In this document: positions 7,196-16,151 of the stretch, in pieces | Numbering within the stretch: the first letter of the stretch is position 1 | How the letters are laid out: each line of letters begins with the position of its first letter | Assembly (NCBI RefSeq): GCF_900094925.1 | Contig: NZ_FMAY01000008.1 | Span: 1 to 64,000, forward strand | Length of the DNA: 64,000 bases | Origin: Kosakonia oryzendophytica | GTDB taxonomy: Bacteria > Pseudomonadota > Gammaproteobacteria > Enterobacterales > Enterobacteriaceae | Direction of reading: 5' to 3' | Program-made: the position numbers and the translations under genes | The notes under the pieces: model-generated | Database searches by the model: none | What the model was told of the DNA's origin: nothing | What the model saw: the letters and a program-made list of their open reading frames with translations, nothing else

Positions 7196-8110
7196 ATGAA
7201 GCTGGATTTTGCCCTGCTGAACGCCATTGTGGCGGTCGCCAATGCCGGCGGCTTTCGCGAAGCCGCTCGCATCACCGGCTCTAACCCTTCCCGCCTGAGC
7301 GACGCCGTCCGCCGCGCCGAGCAACAACTGGGGGTACGGCTCTTTAACCGCACCACGCGCACCGTCGCCCTGACTGAAGCGGGCAAAATGTTAATTGAGC
7401 GCCTGCAACCTGTCATGTCCGAAGTGGATGCAGCACTGGACGCCATCAACCGCTATCGAACGACACCCAGCGGCACCTTACGGCTGAATGTGCCGGTCAG
7501 CGCCACACGCCTGGTGCTACCGGCCATCGTGCCGGATTTCCTCGCGCGCTACCCTGATATTCGCCTGGAAATTATTGCGGAAAGCAATGTACTGGATATC
7601 TTTCGCGACAGCTGCGATGCGGGTATCCGCTACGACGAATGTCTGGAGCAGGATATGGTCGCGCTGCCCATCGGCCCGCGTCGCCAGCGCTTTGCAGCAG
7701 CCGCCTCTGCGGCTTATCTGCAGCAGCATGGTTGCCCTGAGCACCCTCGGGATCTCGTGCATCACAACTGTATTCGCGGGCGTTACGCCAGTGGTGTAAT
7801 GGCCGAGTGGGAGTTTAGCGGCGAAGCAGAGCCGTTTCGCGTACAGGTGAACGGTTCGCTGGTGGTCAGCATTGGTGGCGCGATGGATTTGGCGGTACAA
7901 AGCGCTATCGCGGGTAGCGGCGTGGTCTATCTTTTTGAAGAGTGGCTGCGCCCCTCGCTGGAAAACGGTGCGCTGATCCCGATTCTTGAACCCTGGTGGT
8001 TGTCCTTTAACGGCCCTTATCTCTACTATAATTCCAGGCGGCTGATCCCCGCTCCGCTCCAGGCGTTTATTGATTTCGTCCGCACAATGGGGCAAGCCAC
8101 GGATATATAA
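7196..8110 (+). CDS. LysR-family transcriptional regulator
   Basis: The product (304 aa from the M at 7196) has a standard LysR layout: N-terminal winged HTH with FALLNAIVAVANAGGFREAA, SRLSDAVRRAEQQLGVRLFNRTTRTVALTEAG, a linker helix, and a co-inducer domain from residue 90 (GTLRLNVPVSATRLVLPAIV). The frame extends 16 codons further upstream, but MKLDFALLN is where family members begin; no clear Shine-Dalgarno precedes either. It is divergent from the YdbC-type reductase and is its likely regulator. The inducer is unknown. Confidence 0.85.
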   Translation: MKLDFALLNAIVAVANAGGFREAARITGSNPSRLSDAVRRAEQQLGVRLFNRTTRTVALTEAGKMLIERLQPVMSEVDAALDAINRYRTTPSGTLRLNVPVSATRLVLPAIVPDFLARYPDIRLEIIAESNVLDIFRDSCDAGIRYDECLEQDMVALPIGPRRQRFAAAASAAYLQQHGCPEHPRDLVHHNCIRGRYASGVMAEWEFSGEAEPFRVQVNGSLVVSIGGAMDLAVQSAIAGSGVVYLFEEWLRPSLENGALIPILEPWWLSFNGPYLYYNSRRLIPAPLQAFIDFVRTMGQATDI

Positions 8111-8180
8111 CGTTATGGCAACGCAAGCGCGATAAGTAATGTCTACACTTAAAAAGACTACCTTCAGCGAGGGACTAACT

Positions 8181-9137
8181 ATGATATTCCCGGCCATGCC
8201 AATAAATGAAAATGAGCGGCTTAATTCGCTGTACATGATGGATTTGCTGGATAAAAAGGACGATGAGCGTTTTGACCGACTCACCAGAATGGCGAAAAAC
8301 ACCTTCGATGTGCCGATAGCGATCATCAGCCTGCTTGATCGTGAACGCCAATGGCTGCTGTCCCACGTCGGCATTGATGCTGACGAAACGCCGCGTAACG
8401 TATCGTTTTGCGCGCACGCCATTCTTGAAGAGGGTGCACTTATCGTCAAAGACACGCTCGCTGATCCGCGTTTTGCCAAAAATCCGCATGTCACCGGCGA
8501 CCCGTGGGTACGTTTTTATGCCGGTTGCCCGGTGCGGCTGCCGGACGGCGCCATCGCAGGCACCATCTGTATTGTCGATACCTATCCCCGCCCGTTCTCC
8601 TCATCTGAAATTGACACGCTGCTTGATTTTGCCGCTCTCGTCGAAGATGAGTTTTTAATACTCAGTATGGCGATGACCGATAATCTCACCGGCATGCAAA
8701 ATAGCCGGGGTTTTTACCGCAGCGGCGAGAAACGGTTTGCCGGGTTAAAAGAGCACAACAAAGGGTGCACCCTGCTCTATTTCAGCATCGATAATCTGAA
8801 ACCCATCAATGAGCTGCTGGGGAATAAAGAGGGCGATGCGGTGGTGAAAAACTTCGCTAGCAACCTGACAAAATGCCTCAAAGATCACGATATTGTCGCG
8901 CGACTCGGCGGCGGTGAATTTGCGGTATTACTGGGGGATACGACAACCAATAGTGCGGATGCGTTTTTGCTCGATCTGCAATCCCGGATGGATGCCCAGG
9001 ACGAGATGTCAGGCAAAAATTATCACATCAACTATTCCTACGGCATGGTTGAAAATGAGGGTAATAAATACGCCTCGCTCCGCGAGATGCTGGATGACTG
9101 CGACAAAGTAATGCACACGGAAAAACGCCGTCGCTAA
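8181..9137 (+). CDS. GAF-GGDEF protein with an altered active-site motif (GGGEF)
   Basis: The N-terminal part (about 30-165) is a GAF-type sensor domain (FDVPIAIISLLDRERQWLLSH, NVSFCAHAI, FYAGCPVRLPDGAIAGTICI). The C-terminal part (about 165-318) is a diguanylate cyclase fold with DNLTGMQNSRGF and FSIDNLKPINELLGNKEGD. The signature at 243-247 reads GGGEF instead of GG(D/E)EF, so the metal-binding acidic residue is missing and cyclase activity is doubtful. The upstream inhibitory-site position reads KDHD rather than RxxD. I chose the M at 8181 because GCGAGGGA precedes it; an in-frame ATG at 8139 is possible. It may act as a c-di-GMP or GTP receptor, or be inactive. Confidence 0.82.
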   Translation: MIFPAMPINENERLNSLYMMDLLDKKDDERFDRLTRMAKNTFDVPIAIISLLDRERQWLLSHVGIDADETPRNVSFCAHAILEEGALIVKDTLADPRFAKNPHVTGDPWVRFYAGCPVRLPDGAIAGTICIVDTYPRPFSSSEIDTLLDFAALVEDEFLILSMAMTDNLTGMQNSRGFYRSGEKRFAGLKEHNKGCTLLYFSIDNLKPINELLGNKEGDAVVKNFASNLTKCLKDHDIVARLGGGEFAVLLGDTTTNSADAFLLDLQSRMDAQDEMSGKNYHINYSYGMVENEGNKYASLREMLDDCDKVMHTEKRRR

Positions 9138-9171
9138 TCTGAAACGCTGCGCCGGGTTCACCGGCGCACAT

Positions 9172-9627
9172 TTAGAGCGGCTCGAAACCGCCTTTGCCTT
9201 CCCAGCCCGCCAGTCGCTGGTAAATGGTTTCAACTGCCGCCATCACCGGTGGCGTCATCGGGTAATAAAAACCGACAATATCCGGCTGGATACCCAGAAA
9301 AATCACCTCATCAATGTCCTCTTTCAACTGATCGATAAGGTAGTTCAACGGCATATTGTGGGTGGTCATCAGGAACATTTCAGCAATGTCATCCGGATCC
9401 ACCACGCGGATTTCGCCAGGGTTCAGCCCCATATCGGTGGCATCCACGATCAGCAACCGCGACGGGCGCAATTCACGGATGGCCACAACATCGTTTTCCG
9501 GTGCGCTGCCGCCGTCAATCACCTTCCAGTTTCCCGGTGGGTTTACCGCACACATCTCAGCGAGCAGCGGGCCTGCGCCATCGTCGCCCATCATGCTATT
9601 TCCCACGCACAACAACACGTCAGTCAC
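9172..9627 (-). CDS. hycI: Hydrogenase 3 maturation endopeptidase HycI
   Basis: This 151-residue protease removes the C-terminal extension of the large subunit HycE after nickel insertion. The family motif GNSMMGDDGAGP is at 9-20; D16, the aspartate in IVDATDMG and the histidine in TTHNMP are the nickel-sensing residues known from E. coli HycI. It is the last gene of the hyc operon and overlaps the end of hycH by 8 bases. Its target sequence is present in HycE (see that entry). Confidence 0.95.
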   Translation of the reverse strand: MTDVLLCVGNSMMGDDGAGPLLAEMCAVNPPGNWKVIDGGSAPENDVVAIRELRPSRLLIVDATDMGLNPGEIRVVDPDDIAEMFLMTTHNMPLNYLIDQLKEDIDEVIFLGIQPDIVGFYYPMTPPVMAAVETIYQRLAGWEGKGGFEPL

Positions 9628-10030
9628 GTAGTCTCCTTACCATCAAATAGATGGCGCTCTCCAGATGAATATCATGCAACATGGACAGCAGCGCCTTGCT
9701 CCATGCCTGTTGCTGCGCATTTTGCCGCGCCTGCGCCTGATCAAACGCCTTCGCCAGCAGCATAACGTGACTGCTCTCAATCACGATTTCACCGTAACGC
9801 GGCACACCTTCCATTTTGCGCCGCGCTTCGCTCCCCGTCTCCAGCGTAGCGATCCACGCCAGATAGTCTTCCCACGGGCAGGTCAGCGCCGTCTCCAGAC
9901 AGTCGATCACCCCGAGATGGTGGCCAATAGCCAGACTGTAGTAGACCACCTGTTGCGCCTGCTGTGGAGCGTTGTCGTTCTCATCAACAAACTTACGCCG
10001 TAACTGGCTAAAGACCACCGACTCGCCCAT
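9620..10030 (-). CDS. hycH: Formate hydrogenlyase assembly protein HycH
   Basis: The 136-residue protein matches the length and order of E. coli HycH, needed for maturation of hydrogenase 3 but not part of the final complex. Recognisable segments are VFSQLRRKFVDENDNAPQQA, VVYYSLAIGHHLGVIDCLE and PRYGEIVIESSHVMLLAKAF. No metal-binding motif or membrane segment is seen. Its start overlaps the hycG stop by one base, and its end overlaps hycI. Confidence 0.93.
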   Translation of the reverse strand: MGESVVFSQLRRKFVDENDNAPQQAQQVVYYSLAIGHHLGVIDCLETALTCPWEDYLAWIATLETGSEARRKMEGVPRYGEIVIESSHVMLLAKAFDQAQARQNAQQQAWSKALLSMLHDIHLESAIYLMVRRLRD

Positions 10031-10794
10031 CAGATTTTCGCCTCCAGCACCACCTGGTTGAGATGGCTGACAATCTCGGTAAGGCGCGGATCGTTCTCCT
10101 GCGCCAGCCAGCGCACCACTTCATGCTCACCGACACTGCGTAACCGCAGGTAATCGTCTGCAATCTGCCGACCATAGCGGTAACCGGCCAGACGGCGCGC
10201 CGTGCGATCCACTTTCACGCGCAATGGCTGAACCATCGCCGGGTGGAGAATTTCCGCCGGTTGGTCGTCCTGCTCGCCAGGCGTGCGGGCGTGAATTTTC
10301 TGCTCCAACAGCCCCAGCGCCATGGCGAAACCATACAGTGTGGCCGCGGGCGTCGGCGGACAACCGGGAATATACACATCCACCGGGACGATTTGATCGG
10401 TTCCGCCCCAGACGCAGTACAGGTCGTGGAAGATACCACCGCTGTTGCCGCACGCGCCGTAAGAGATACAGATTTTGGGATCCGGCGCAGATTGCCAGGC
10501 ACGCAGCGCCGGTGAGCGCATAGCGCGGGTTACCGCTCCGGTAAACAGCAGAATGTCGGCATGACGCGGCGACGGCACCACTTTGATGCCAAAACGTTCC
10601 GCATCAAACAGGGGAGAAAGCGTCGCAAAAATCTCGATTTCGCAGCCGTTACAACCGCCGCAGTCAACGCGATAAACGTAGGCGGAGCGTTTGATTTTAT
10701 TCAGCAGTGACGCTTTCATGCTGGCGATGGACTCGTCCACCGTCATCGGTACCGGAATCCCCTCCGCATCGCGCGGTCCTAATAGCTGGCTCAT
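10030..10794 (-). CDS. hycG: Hydrogenase 3 small subunit HycG
   Basis: This NuoB-like iron-sulfur subunit (254 aa) carries the proximal [4Fe-4S] cluster next to the NiFe centre. The cysteines are in [28 protein letters not shown] and [14 protein letters not shown], the standard pattern of group 4 hydrogenases and complex I. It has no Tat signal, as expected for a cytoplasmic-side enzyme. The gene overlaps hycF by one base and hycH by one base. Confidence 0.95.
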   Translation of the reverse strand: MSQLLGPRDAEGIPVPMTVDESIASMKASLLNKIKRSAYVYRVDCGGCNGCEIEIFATLSPLFDAERFGIKVVPSPRHADILLFTGAVTRAMRSPALRAWQSAPDPKICISYGACGNSGGIFHDLYCVWGGTDQIVPVDVYIPGCPPTPAATLYGFAMALGLLEQKIHARTPGEQDDQPAEILHPAMVQPLRVKVDRTARRLAGYRYGRQIADDYLRLRSVGEHEVVRWLAQENDPRLTEIVSHLNQVVLEAKI

Positions 10795-11336
10795 TAGCTG
10801 GCCTCTCTCATATGGCGGGTCAAATCAATGCGATCGGAAGGCACCAGGCACTTCTGCCGCTTGCAGTCCGGGCAGGTTTCAAACGTGGCGCGGTGCTGCT
10901 CGGCGCGGCTGTCGCCGTTATGCGCCAGCAGTGCAATGGCGTAATCGATCTCTTTTTGCACCGCGAAAGGCCGGGCGCACTCACGACACTGGCACAGTTC
11001 AAAACGCGACTGCTGTAAAAAATCGGTCTTACTCCAGACCGCCAGTTCGTATTCCTGCGACAGTGCGATCGCCGCCGTCGGGCACACCTCTTCACAGCGA
11101 CCGCAGAAGATGCAGCGCCCAAGGTTGAACTGCCACGCCAGCTCGCCCGTGGCGAGGTCAGTTTCTACGGTAAGCGCGTTTGACGGACAGGCATTCACAC
11201 ATGCCGCACAGCCAATACACTGCTGAGGATTGTGCTGCGGTTTGCCGCGAAAGTTCTTATCCACCGGCATTGGCGACAGCGGATAAGCGGTGGTCGCGGT
11301 GCCGGTTTTGATCACTTTTTTAATAAAGGTAAACAT
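10794..11336 (-). CDS. hycF: Formate hydrogenlyase ferredoxin-type subunit HycF
   Basis: The 180-residue protein is a NuoI-like electron-transfer subunit. Two 4Fe-4S motifs are present, [16 protein letters not shown] (about residues 41-56) and [16 protein letters not shown]. The C-terminal third has further cysteine pairs ([19 protein letters not shown]) that E. coli HycF also has. It passes electrons from HycB to HycG within the complex. Unusually, about 350 bp of repeat DNA separate it from hycE, where these genes are normally adjacent. Confidence 0.94.
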   Translation of the reverse strand: MFTFIKKVIKTGTATTAYPLSPMPVDKNFRGKPQHNPQQCIGCAACVNACPSNALTVETDLATGELAWQFNLGRCIFCGRCEEVCPTAAIALSQEYELAVWSKTDFLQQSRFELCQCRECARPFAVQKEIDYAIALLAHNGDSRAEQHRATFETCPDCKRQKCLVPSDRIDLTRHMREAS

Positions 11337-11375
11337 GGTTGCTCCACTGCGGTGTATTCATTTTTCCTCCCCTTC

Positions 11376-11670
11376 AGGAACGGAATCCCCTCACCCCGCC
11401 CCTCTCCCCGGAGGGGAGAGGGAGAAAAGCACTTGCCCCCCCCACTCCCCAAAGAAGACAGGCAGGAAGAGAATCCCCTCACCCCGGCCCTCTCCCCGGA
11501 GGAGAGAGGGAGAAAAGCACCTGCTTCACTCCACTCCCCGGAGGGGAAAGGGAGAAAGGCAGTTGCCTCACCCCACGTCTCTCCCTAAGGAGAGCAATGC
11601 CCGGCCCCCCTTTAAACAGACGGCGGAGGGGCGATCCCCTCTCCCTTTCAGGGAGAGGGTTAGGGTGAGG
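11376..11670. repeat. Cluster of C/T-rich palindromic repeats inside the hyc operon
   Basis: At least four or five imperfect copies of a unit of the form CCCCTCACCCC...CTCTCCCCGG followed by AGGGGAGAGGGAGAAA lie between hycE and hycF. Each copy can fold into a GC-rich hairpin. Related repeats form the tandem array at 23521-24000. No gene is encoded here; long frames through it are products of the repeat composition. The repeats are transcribed as part of the hyc mRNA. Confidence 0.85.
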
Positions 11671-11685
11671 GTCAAAAAACAGAAC

Positions 11686-13395
11686 CTATTTCAACGGCGA
11701 GTTCTTACGCTCAACCCCGTAACGTTCCAGCTCTTTGTACGCCACCACTTTGCTTTTCTTCTTGCGAACATCCACCACCGTCATCCGGTCGGTACAGGAG
11801 TAGCAAGGGTCGAGGCTACCAATAATCAGCGGCGCGTCGGACACGGTATTACCGCGCAGCATATAGCGCAGCGTCGGCCAGTTGGCGTAGGTCGCTGCAC
11901 GGCAGCGCCAGCGGTAAAGCTTCTGGTTGTCGCCGGTCATACTCCAGTGAATGTCGTCGCCACGCGGCGCTTCAGCAAAGCCCAGCGCAAAACGGTGCGG
12001 AATATAGGTAAACCCTTCCACCATCAGCGGGCCACCGGGCAGGTTATCCAGACCGTAATCAATCATGTTCAGCGCGCTGAGTACTTCGTTAATTCGCACT
12101 TTCAGGCGCGAAATGACATCGCACCCCTGCTCGCTGTGCACGGTCATCGGCAGCAGACCATAACCCACAAACGGATGATCGGCGCGGGTGTCGCGGGCGT
12201 GGCCGCTGGCGCGCACCATCGGCCCCACGTTACTGAAATCGCGGGCGATCTGGGGATCGAGGCGACCAATACCCACGGTGCGCTGCTCGATATTCGGCGT
12301 ACTCATCAGCACATCCACCAGTTCGATCACATCACGGCGCATCTGCTGGGCCAACTGGCGCGTCTGCACCATGTCCTCTTTCAGCATGTCGCGACGGATA
12401 CCGCCAATCAGGTTGAGGCCATAGGTTTTACGCGCGCCGGTCAGGATTTCCGCCATCTTCATTGAGGCTTCGCGCACGCGGAAGAATTGCATAAACCCGG
12501 AGTCGAAGCCCACAAAGTGGCAGGCAAGCCCAAGGTTCAACAGGTGCGAGTGCAGACGTTCCACCTCCAGCAAAATGGCGCGGATCATCTGCGCGCGCTC
12601 CGGCACCACGATACCCATCGCGTTCTCGACCGACGTGGTGTAAGCGGTGCTGTGGGCAAAGCCGCAAATCCCGCACACCCTGTCAGAAAGGAAGGTAACT
12701 TCGTTGTAGCCCATGCGGGTTTCCGCCAGTTTTTCCATACCACGGTGGACATAGAACAGGCGGTAATCCGCATCAACAATGTTTTCGCCGTCGACAAACA
12801 GGCGGAAATGGCCAGGTTCGTCAGAGGTGACATGTAACGGGCCAATCGGCACTACGTTGTTTTTCTTATCACCCAGTTCGTTAATAAACTGATAGGTTTC
12901 GGCATCGGTGGTCGGTGCCGGACGCTGACGGTAATCCATACTGTCTTTACGCAGCGGGTAGAGTTCATCCGGCCAGTCATCCGGCAGCACCAGTCGGCGC
13001 TCATCCGGTAAACCGACCGGCATCAAACCGTACATATCGCGCACTTCACGCTCGCCCCACACTGCCGCAGGCACACGCGGTGTGACGGAAGGGTACTCCG
13101 GTTTCAGCGCGTCGACTTCCACACGCACGGTGATCCAGCACTTCACGCCCTGCTCCATCGACAGCACATAATAGACAGCGTAATGGCCGTTCAGCTTGCG
13201 TTCATCGTTGCCAAACAGCACGGAGAGCCAGCCCCCCTGCTGGTAATACAGAAACTCCACGACCTCTGGCAGATAGTTCACTTTCACTGTGACAGTAAGC
13301 TGGTCTTTGGTCTGCCAGGCTTCATCCAGCACCACACCGGGAAATTTCTCGTGCAGGGCGGCGAGATAGTGTTGACCGATTTTTTCTTCAGACAT
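11686..13395 (-). CDS. hycE: Hydrogenase 3 large subunit HycE
   Basis: At 569 residues it equals E. coli HycE in length. The N-terminal 170 residues are NuoC-like; the rest is NuoD/NiFe-hydrogenase-like. Nickel ligands are in the N-terminal CGICGFAHS motif (RVCGICGFAHSTAYTTSVE) and the C-terminal DPCYSCTDR motif. The peptide after DPCYSCTDR, starting MTVVDVRKKKSK, is the extension cleaved by HycI. The enzyme makes H2 with electrons from formate. The start at 13395 begins MSEEKIGQHYLAALHEKFPG. Confidence 0.97.
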   Translation of the reverse strand: MSEEKIGQHYLAALHEKFPGVVLDEAWQTKDQLTVTVKVNYLPEVVEFLYYQQGGWLSVLFGNDERKLNGHYAVYYVLSMEQGVKCWITVRVEVDALKPEYPSVTPRVPAAVWGEREVRDMYGLMPVGLPDERRLVLPDDWPDELYPLRKDSMDYRQRPAPTTDAETYQFINELGDKKNNVVPIGPLHVTSDEPGHFRLFVDGENIVDADYRLFYVHRGMEKLAETRMGYNEVTFLSDRVCGICGFAHSTAYTTSVENAMGIVVPERAQMIRAILLEVERLHSHLLNLGLACHFVGFDSGFMQFFRVREASMKMAEILTGARKTYGLNLIGGIRRDMLKEDMVQTRQLAQQMRRDVIELVDVLMSTPNIEQRTVGIGRLDPQIARDFSNVGPMVRASGHARDTRADHPFVGYGLLPMTVHSEQGCDVISRLKVRINEVLSALNMIDYGLDNLPGGPLMVEGFTYIPHRFALGFAEAPRGDDIHWSMTGDNQKLYRWRCRAATYANWPTLRYMLRGNTVSDAPLIIGSLDPCYSCTDRMTVVDVRKKKSKVVAYKELERYGVERKNSPLK

Positions 13396-13407
13396 GCATA
13401 AACTCTC

Positions 13408-14334
13408 TTAATACGTCGCCAGTAAGGAGACGAACGCTAAAAAGGCGACGCCAAACCCGGCCCAGGTCACACGTGACGTGGCAAGGAAGCGCAAACGCGC
13501 CATGCTGTTTTCAAACAGCGCAATCACCAGGACGCCCACAATCCATTTCGCCAGCGCCACCACCACCGCCAGCAACAGACCTGCGGTGCTGAAATCGCTC
13601 ATCTGCCCCCAGGGGAGAAAAACGCCGACAAACATTTGCAGCACCACCAGCTGTTTCAGACTGATGCCCCACTTCAGTACGGCAAAACCGCTGCCGCTGT
13701 ATTCCGACAACGGCCCTTCCTGCAACTCTTGCTCCGCTTCCGCGAGGTCAAAAGGCAGCTTGCCCATCTCGATAAAGGTGGCGAAAGCACAGGCGCACAG
13801 CGCCAGCAACAGCGGAATAGTGTGATGCAGCGGCCAGTGGTAAACGGTAAACGTGATAGTGCTGATATGGGTTGATCCAGCCACCAGTGCCGCAACCCAC
13901 AGCCCGAGCAGCAGGATCGGCTCCACCAGCACGCCAAGCATCGCTTCACGACTGGCACCCAGCCCGGTAAACGGACTGCCGGTGTCCAGCCCGGCGATAG
14001 CGAAAAAGAAGCGGGCAATGGCGAAGAGGTAAATCAACGTGATCAAATCCCCCAGCGCTGGCAGCGGAGACGCAATCGTCACCACCGGCAGCGCCGTGGC
14101 GATGGTCAGCATGACGCCGGTCATCACAAACGGCGTCAGGCGAAACACCCAGCCGGAGGCCGCCGGAGCAACGCTCTGCCGACCGAGTAATTTGAACAGG
14201 TCGCGGTACTCTTGCAGCACCCCCGGTCCGCGGCGGTTGTGCAACCGCGCACGCGCTACACGACTGATGCCGGAAAGCAGCGGCGCAAACGCAAACAGCA
14301 CCAGCGCCTGCAGTAAAGCAAACAGAAAACTCAT
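13408..14334 (-). CDS. hycD: Formate hydrogenlyase membrane subunit HycD
   Basis: This 308-residue NuoH-like integral membrane protein anchors the hydrogenase arm. It opens MSFLFALLQALVLFAFAPLL and carries the conserved SRVARARLHNRRGPGVLQEYRDLF near the N-terminus, plus the acidic loop LPFDLAEAEQELQEGPLSEYSG. About eight membrane segments are visible. A longer frame runs back to 14460 but overlaps hycC. Start at 14334 fits the E. coli N-terminus; the ATG one codon earlier (14337) is equally well placed after GAGGAGCCTG and overlaps the hycC stop. Confidence 0.93.
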   Translation of the reverse strand: MSFLFALLQALVLFAFAPLLSGISRVARARLHNRRGPGVLQEYRDLFKLLGRQSVAPAASGWVFRLTPFVMTGVMLTIATALPVVTIASPLPALGDLITLIYLFAIARFFFAIAGLDTGSPFTGLGASREAMLGVLVEPILLLGLWVAALVAGSTHISTITFTVYHWPLHHTIPLLLALCACAFATFIEMGKLPFDLAEAEQELQEGPLSEYSGSGFAVLKWGISLKQLVVLQMFVGVFLPWGQMSDFSTAGLLLAVVVALAKWIVGVLVIALFENSMARLRFLATSRVTWAGFGVAFLAFVSLLATY

Positions 14335-14336
14335 CA

Positions 14337-16151
14337 TCAGGCTCCTCGCGAAATCACCACGACCACCAGCACCGCCAGCTCGATCAGCGCCAGACGACGG
14401 AACAGCAGCGGCGCGGCATCGGCACGCCAACCAGGAATGGGCAGCGTCGGCTCCAGCCATTTACGCAGCTTCAGCACCGGGGAAAACGCGGCTTTAACCG
14501 GCATAGCAAAACCGTGCGCCGTCACCACCATCGACGCTTCGTGATCGTAACCGCACACCCATGCCGTTCCCCGGCTACGGGCTGGCAGGCGATCGCCTTT
14601 GAACAGCATCATCAGCAGCAGCGGCAATAACGGCGTGGCGATCAACAGCAGCGCCATCATCGGCGGTGATACCAGCGTATTCGCGGTTTGCAGCGGCAAC
14701 GGTACCGCCGCGAACAGGCGCGGCAGCAGCCAGGGCGCAGCAACACCACCCGCTACGCAACACAACGCCAGCCCGGCGACACAGGTCGTCATCAACCACG
14801 GAACAGGCTGCGGGTTTTCTGCCTGCGGCGTACGCGGCGCGCCAAGGAAGGTCACACCATAGACTTTTGCCATACACATCACCGCCAGTGCGCCGGTGAT
14901 GGCCAGACCGACGGCCAGCAGCGGCCCTATCAGTTGCAGAGAAAACGCGCCGCTGGCACTTAAACGGAAGAAGGATTGATAAATCACCCACTCACCGGCA
15001 AAACCGTTGAGCGGCGGCAGTGCCGCCATCGCCATCAGCCCCACCAGCATTGCCAGCGAGATAACCGGCATGCGCTTACCGATGCCGCCCAGTTTTTCAA
15101 TGTCGCGGTAGCCGGTGCCAAACCACAGTGCGCCCGCGCCCAGGAACAGCGTGCTTTTAAACAGGCTGTGATTGAACAGATGGTACAAACCGCCCGTCAG
15201 CCCCAGCGCAATCAGCGCCGGTTGCCGTAACGCCAGGCCGGTGACACCTGCGCCAAGGCCGAGCAGGATAATGCCGATGTTCTCCAGCGTGTGGTACGCC
15301 AGCAGGCGCTGAATGTTATGCTCCATCAGCGCATACAGCCCGCCGACAAAGGCCGTGACCATGCCAAGCACCAGCAGCAGTACGCCCCACCAGAGCGGTG
15401 GCTGACCGCCGAGCAGCGACAGACTGAGAATGCCGAACAGACCGATTTTCATCACCACGGTGGAAAACAGCGCGGCGGCCGGAGCCGGCGCATTAGCATG
15501 CGCCTGCGGTGCCCAGGCGTGCAGTGGAATGATCCCCGCCAGCAAACCAAAACCAATCACCCCCAGCAGCCAGATATCGCTGTCGGGTGTTTGCGCACTC
15601 AGTAGCAGCAAACTCAGTGTGTGATAGCGTTGCCATAACAGCCAGCAGGCTATCGCCAGCAGCGCCGTGCCCAGGCGTCCCATGGCGAACCACAGCTTGC
15701 CAGACTCACTGCAGCCGGTGAGAAATACCGCGCTGAGTGCCATGATCTCCACCATCACCACCAGCGCACCGAAATTCGCCGCACTTACTGCGCATAGCGC
15801 AGCGGCCATCAGCAAATTGATCAGCAGACCGTTGGCTTTTACCGCATCGTGGCGATGCCACTGGATGTTATAGAGGCTGGTGAAACCGCCGCACACGCCC
15901 AGCGTAATCAGCCAGACCGCACTTAACGGCGTGACCAGCACCTGATACTGGATAAGGGGGATCGTTCCACTGACGGAGTGCCCCCCCAGCAGCGCCATCC
16001 CACCTGCCGCCGTTGCCATCACGCAACCTACCGTACCGCCAAGCCCGGCGAGCAGACCGCTGAGCGCTTTCGCCGGTGTAAACAGATACGCCAGCGCCGC
16101 CGCGCACACCAGCACCGCGATGGCGTCACTTAACAAAGAGAGGATCGTCAT
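14337..16151 (-). CDS. hycC: Formate hydrogenlyase membrane subunit HycC
   Basis: The 604-residue antiporter-like (NuoL/Mrp family) membrane subunit contains the proton-channel core at about residues 100-420. Recognisable segments are LHAWAPQAHANAPAPAAALF, RLLAYHTLENIGIILLGLG and GGLYHLFNHSLFKSTLFLGAGAL with its conserved lysines and histidines. It anchors formate hydrogenlyase to the membrane and may couple activity to ion movement. GGAG precedes the ATG at 16151, which overlaps the hycB stop by four bases. Confidence 0.95.
   Translation of the reverse strand: MTILSLLSDAIAVLVCAAALAYLFTPAKALSGLLAGLGGTVGCVMATAAGGMALLGGHSVSGTIPLIQYQVLVTPLSAVWLITLGVCGGFTSLYNIQWHRHDAVKANGLLINLLMAAALCAVSAANFGALVVMVEIMALSAVFLTGCSESGKLWFAMGRLGTALLAIACWLLWQRYHTLSLLLLSAQTPDSDIWLLGVIGFGLLAGIIPLHAWAPQAHANAPAPAAALFSTVVMKIGLFGILSLSLLGGQPPLWWGVLLLVLGMVTAFVGGLYALMEHNIQRLLAYHTLENIGIILLGLGAGVTGLALRQPALIALGLTGGLYHLFNHSLFKSTLFLGAGALWFGTGYRDIEKLGGIGKRMPVISLAMLVGLMAMAALPPLNGFAGEWVIYQSFFRLSASGAFSLQLIGPLLAVGLAITGALAVMCMAKVYGVTFLGAPRTPQAENPQPVPWLMTTCVAGLALCCVAGGVAAPWLLPRLFAAVPLPLQTANTLVSPPMMALLLIATPLLPLLLMMLFKGDRLPARSRGTAWVCGYDHEASMVVTAHGFAMPVKAAFSPVLKLRKWLEPTLPIPGWRADAAPLLFRRLALIELAVLVVVVISRGA

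Noticed and set aside
8139-8180. Upstream start for the GAF-GGDEF protein
   Set aside because: The ATG at 8139 has a weaker ribosome site than the one at 8181, though it cannot be excluded.
11290-12465. Plus-strand 391-codon frame over the hycE region
   Set aside because: It is antisense to hycE and its start lies in the repeat cluster; the product has a basic, His/Arg-rich shadow composition.
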